Origin: JTS-RE37 sp963756115
GTDB taxonomy: Bacteria > Bacteroidota > Bacteroidia > Flavobacteriales > Flavobacteriaceae
Direction: 5' to 3'
Length of the DNA: 64,000 bases
Assembly: GCA_963756115.1 (NCBI GenBank)
Contig: CAVWMN010000001.1
Location: 186,001-250,000 of the forward strand
Numbering within the stretch: the first letter of the stretch is position 1; each line of letters begins with the position of its first letter. The position numbers were made by a program, and so were the translations under genes. Positions 62,684-64,000 of the stretch are shown in pieces. The notes beneath the pieces were generated by a model that was not told where the DNA came from, made no database searches, and worked only from the letters and a program-made list of their open reading frames with translations.

Positions 62684-63583
62684 ATGAGGCAGCTACCACT
62701 TTTTTTGACGATCCTTATCCTGATGAGCAGCGGAAACACAAAGGCTCAGGACGAAGCAGTAAACATCCAGGTAGATACCCTTTCGCCAGGTGTGTTCATG
62801 CTGACGGGGGAGGGTGGTAACATCGGTCTTTATATCGGGGAAGAATATGCCTTTATGGTCGATGACCAATTCGAGAGGCTAAGCGATCGAATCAAGGCAA
62901 CCATAGCCGGGATGACAGCTAAACCCCTGGCCTTTCTATTCAATACCCATATGCACGGTGACCATACGGGTGGCAATGCAAATTTCAATTCAGGGCAGAC
63001 CACCATTGTAGCCCATGATAATGTCCGGGAAAGGGTTAAAGAGAACCAGCAAAAGGCATTGGAGGAAAACAAAATAACCCCGGAATACCTTACCAGAATG
63101 CTCCCGGAAGTTACCTTCTCCGAGGATATCACTTTCTATGACGGAGCGGAGACCATCATGGCTTTCCACGTCCACAATGCCCATACCGATGGTGATGCCA
63201 TGGTCTATTTCGTTTCCAGCAATGTTCTGCACATGGGAGACACCTATTTTGCGGGGCGGTATCCCTATATCGACCTGAACAGCGGGGGAAGCGTGGAAGG
63301 ATATATCAATGCACAAAAAAAGGCCTTGCTGGTCATCAATGAGGATACCCGGATCATCCCAGGCCATGGCAGGCCTTCAGAGAAGCAGGAGCTTGAAACG
63401 TATGTGGCAATGCTGGAAGATATCCGGAACAATGTACTTAAGGCAATTGCAGCGGGGAAAAGCCTGGAGGAAATACAGGCAGATCCTTCCATTTCCGGGG
63501 AATATGATGAAGCCAATGGTTCCGGGTTTATCAACCCAGACAGGCTGCGGGAGACTTTTTACAACGGTTTGCAAAAGGAATGA
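62684..63583 (+). CDS. Secreted MBL-fold metallo-hydrolase
   Basis: The protein has 299 residues with a signal peptide ending near GNTKAQ. The zinc motif is HMHGDHTGG (His89, His91, Asp93, His94). Other metal positions are His172 or so in HNAHTDGDAMVYF, GDTYF and the terminal His in IPGHG. The fold is that of class B beta-lactamase relatives; the closest group is periplasmic MBL-fold hydrolases of unknown substrate found in many Bacteroidota. A true carbapenemase cannot be assumed. It is divergent from ctaB and convergent with the TonB gene. Confidence 0.9.
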   Translation: MRQLPLFLTILILMSSGNTKAQDEAVNIQVDTLSPGVFMLTGEGGNIGLYIGEEYAFMVDDQFERLSDRIKATIAGMTAKPLAFLFNTHMHGDHTGGNANFNSGQTTIVAHDNVRERVKENQQKALEENKITPEYLTRMLPEVTFSEDITFYDGAETIMAFHVHNAHTDGDAMVYFVSSNVLHMGDTYFAGRYPYIDLNSGGSVEGYINAQKKALLVINEDTRIIPGHGRPSEKQELETYVAMLEDIRNNVLKAIAAGKSLEEIQADPSISGEYDEANGSGFINPDRLRETFYNGLQKE

Positions 63584-63619
63584 GGGGCTGTGGCCCAGTA
63601 CCGGCCGGGTTACAGAAAT

Positions 63620-63647
63620 AAAAAAAATCCCGGCAATTAGCCGGGAT
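63620..63647 (-). terminator. Intrinsic terminator after the TonB-like gene
   Basis: On the minus strand ATCCCGGC (63647-63640), loop TAATT and GCCGGGAT (63634-63627) are followed by a run of T (63626-63620). It lies 25 bp after the TonB stop. Confidence 0.85.
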
Positions 63648-63671
63648 CCTATAGAATTTGGTATCGCTGGT

Positions 63672-64000
63672 TTACTGTAATTTAAATGTAATGGGAATAC
63701 TGAAAGGTACCCTTACCGGGCGGCCCCTTTGTTTTCCCGGCGTCATTTTAGGAAGTTTTTCAATGATCCTTAACGCTTCAGCTTCGAGGTTTTTATCTGG
63801 TCCCCTGTACCGTATGTTTCCGATGCTGCCATCTTTCTGAATGGTGAACATCACGTTAACTTTACCCTGAACTCCCATTTCCTGTGCAATTTCAGGATAC
63901 CTGAAGTTCTTGCGGATATGTTTTTGCATCATTTCATTAAAGCAATCCCTTTTGTTGGCAGCCCCTTCACAACCCGGAAATATCGGCACATCCTCGATTA
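63672..64000 (-). CDS. TonB C-terminal domain protein (partial)
   Basis: The frame is open across the window edge, so the start and any N-terminal membrane anchor are missing. The visible 109 or so residues form a TonB_C domain: IFPGCEGAANKRDCFNEMM, IRKNFRYPEIAQEMGVQGKVN, FTIQKDGSIGNIRY and EALRIIEKLPKMTPGKQRG. TonB proteins pass energy from ExbBD to outer-membrane receptors. The ORF start near 63989 is a GTG inside the domain and is not the true start. Confidence 0.92.
   Translation of the reverse strand, partial: IEDVPIFPGCEGAANKRDCFNEMMQKHIRKNFRYPEIAQEMGVQGKVNVMFTIQKDGSIGNIRYRGPDKNLEAEALRIIEKLPKMTPGKQRGRPVRVPFSIPITFKLQ

Noticed and set aside
62684..63583. Calling the MBL-fold protein an antibiotic-resistance beta-lactamase
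   Set aside because: The zinc motif is shared by many MBL-fold hydrolases and there is no specific class B feature that would support the claim.
1..64000. CRISPR arrays, insertion sequences, prophage genes, rRNA
   Set aside because: I found no regularly spaced repeat array, no transposase, integrase or phage structural gene and no rRNA sequence in the window.

Overview
The window looks like chromosomal DNA of a member of the Flavobacteriaceae (Bacteroidota). The evidence is a T9SS type-B C-terminal sorting domain (CHU_C), two PorP/SprF-family proteins, a DUF4212/ActP-like symporter next to acs, LytS/LytTR signalling, a caa3-type oxidase block with a DUF420 protein, and several promoter-like sequences of the Bacteroidota type TTG-N19..23-TAnnTTTG. 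The genus cannot be fixed from the sequence alone.

Layout. 1-311: 3' end of mutS. 425-755: tRNA-Gly(GCC), a tRNA-Leu remnant interrupted by a perfect 18-bp palindrome, the intact tRNA-Leu(TAA) and its terminator. 944-2771: an accessory stretch with three copies of an undescribed repeat of about 80-120 bp; two of them bracket a membrane-anchored EEP hydrolase. 2.8-8.8 kb: a small unknown protein, a single-domain response regulator, a frameshifted periplasmic PQQ dehydrogenase, a PAS hybrid histidine kinase and a secreted phosphotriesterase-like hydrolase. 8.8-14.0 kb (minus): a planctomycete-style module of PSCyt1/DUF1549/DUF1553, DUF1501 and membrane cytochrome-LRR proteins. 14.2-22.3 kb: a 34-aa Lys-rich protein, a class III aminotransferase with CoA-acylating semialdehyde dehydrogenase, a SET-domain protein, a broken cation-efflux-like gene, a DmpA-type aminopeptidase, a SanA-like protein and an NRAMP-like transporter without the usual metal motifs. 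22.4-26.3 kb (minus): acetate uptake and activation (DUF4212, ActP-like, Acs). 26.4-33.0 kb (minus): a type IX secretion operon of giant adhesin, PorP/SprF and OmpA/PD40 protein. 33.1-38.1 kb (minus): fabD, a gamma-carbonic-anhydrase-like protein and a LytTR/LytS pair. 38.3-47.5 kb: a PAF-acetylhydrolase-like lipoprotein, a vWA protein, a second PorP, a double Nfu_N NifU-like protein, dodecin, a DUF255 thioredoxin-domain protein, an MscS channel and tsaB. 47.6-57.2 kb (minus): a MacAB-TolC-like locus. 57.3-62.6 kb (minus): cytochrome oxidase subunits III and IV, heme O synthase and assembly factors. 62.7-64.0 kb: a secreted MBL-fold hydrolase and a TonB C-terminal domain cut by the window edge.

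Most notable. (i) The efflux locus reads as two copies of the block [permease type 1, permease type 2, adaptor], with one shared ATPase between them and one TolC after them. (ii) The repeat family and the tRNA-Leu remnant mark a likely insertion-prone site beside mutS. (iii) Three genes are broken by small indels; the adhesin carries four single-base indels within about 180 bp whose net shift is zero, so consensus error must be excluded before calling pseudogenes. (iv) A cysteine-free SCO-like protein is encoded beside a canonical SCO1, and the NRAMP relative lacks DPGN and MPH. None of these amounts to a proven new system; the efflux arrangement and the repeat family are the best candidates for something undescribed.
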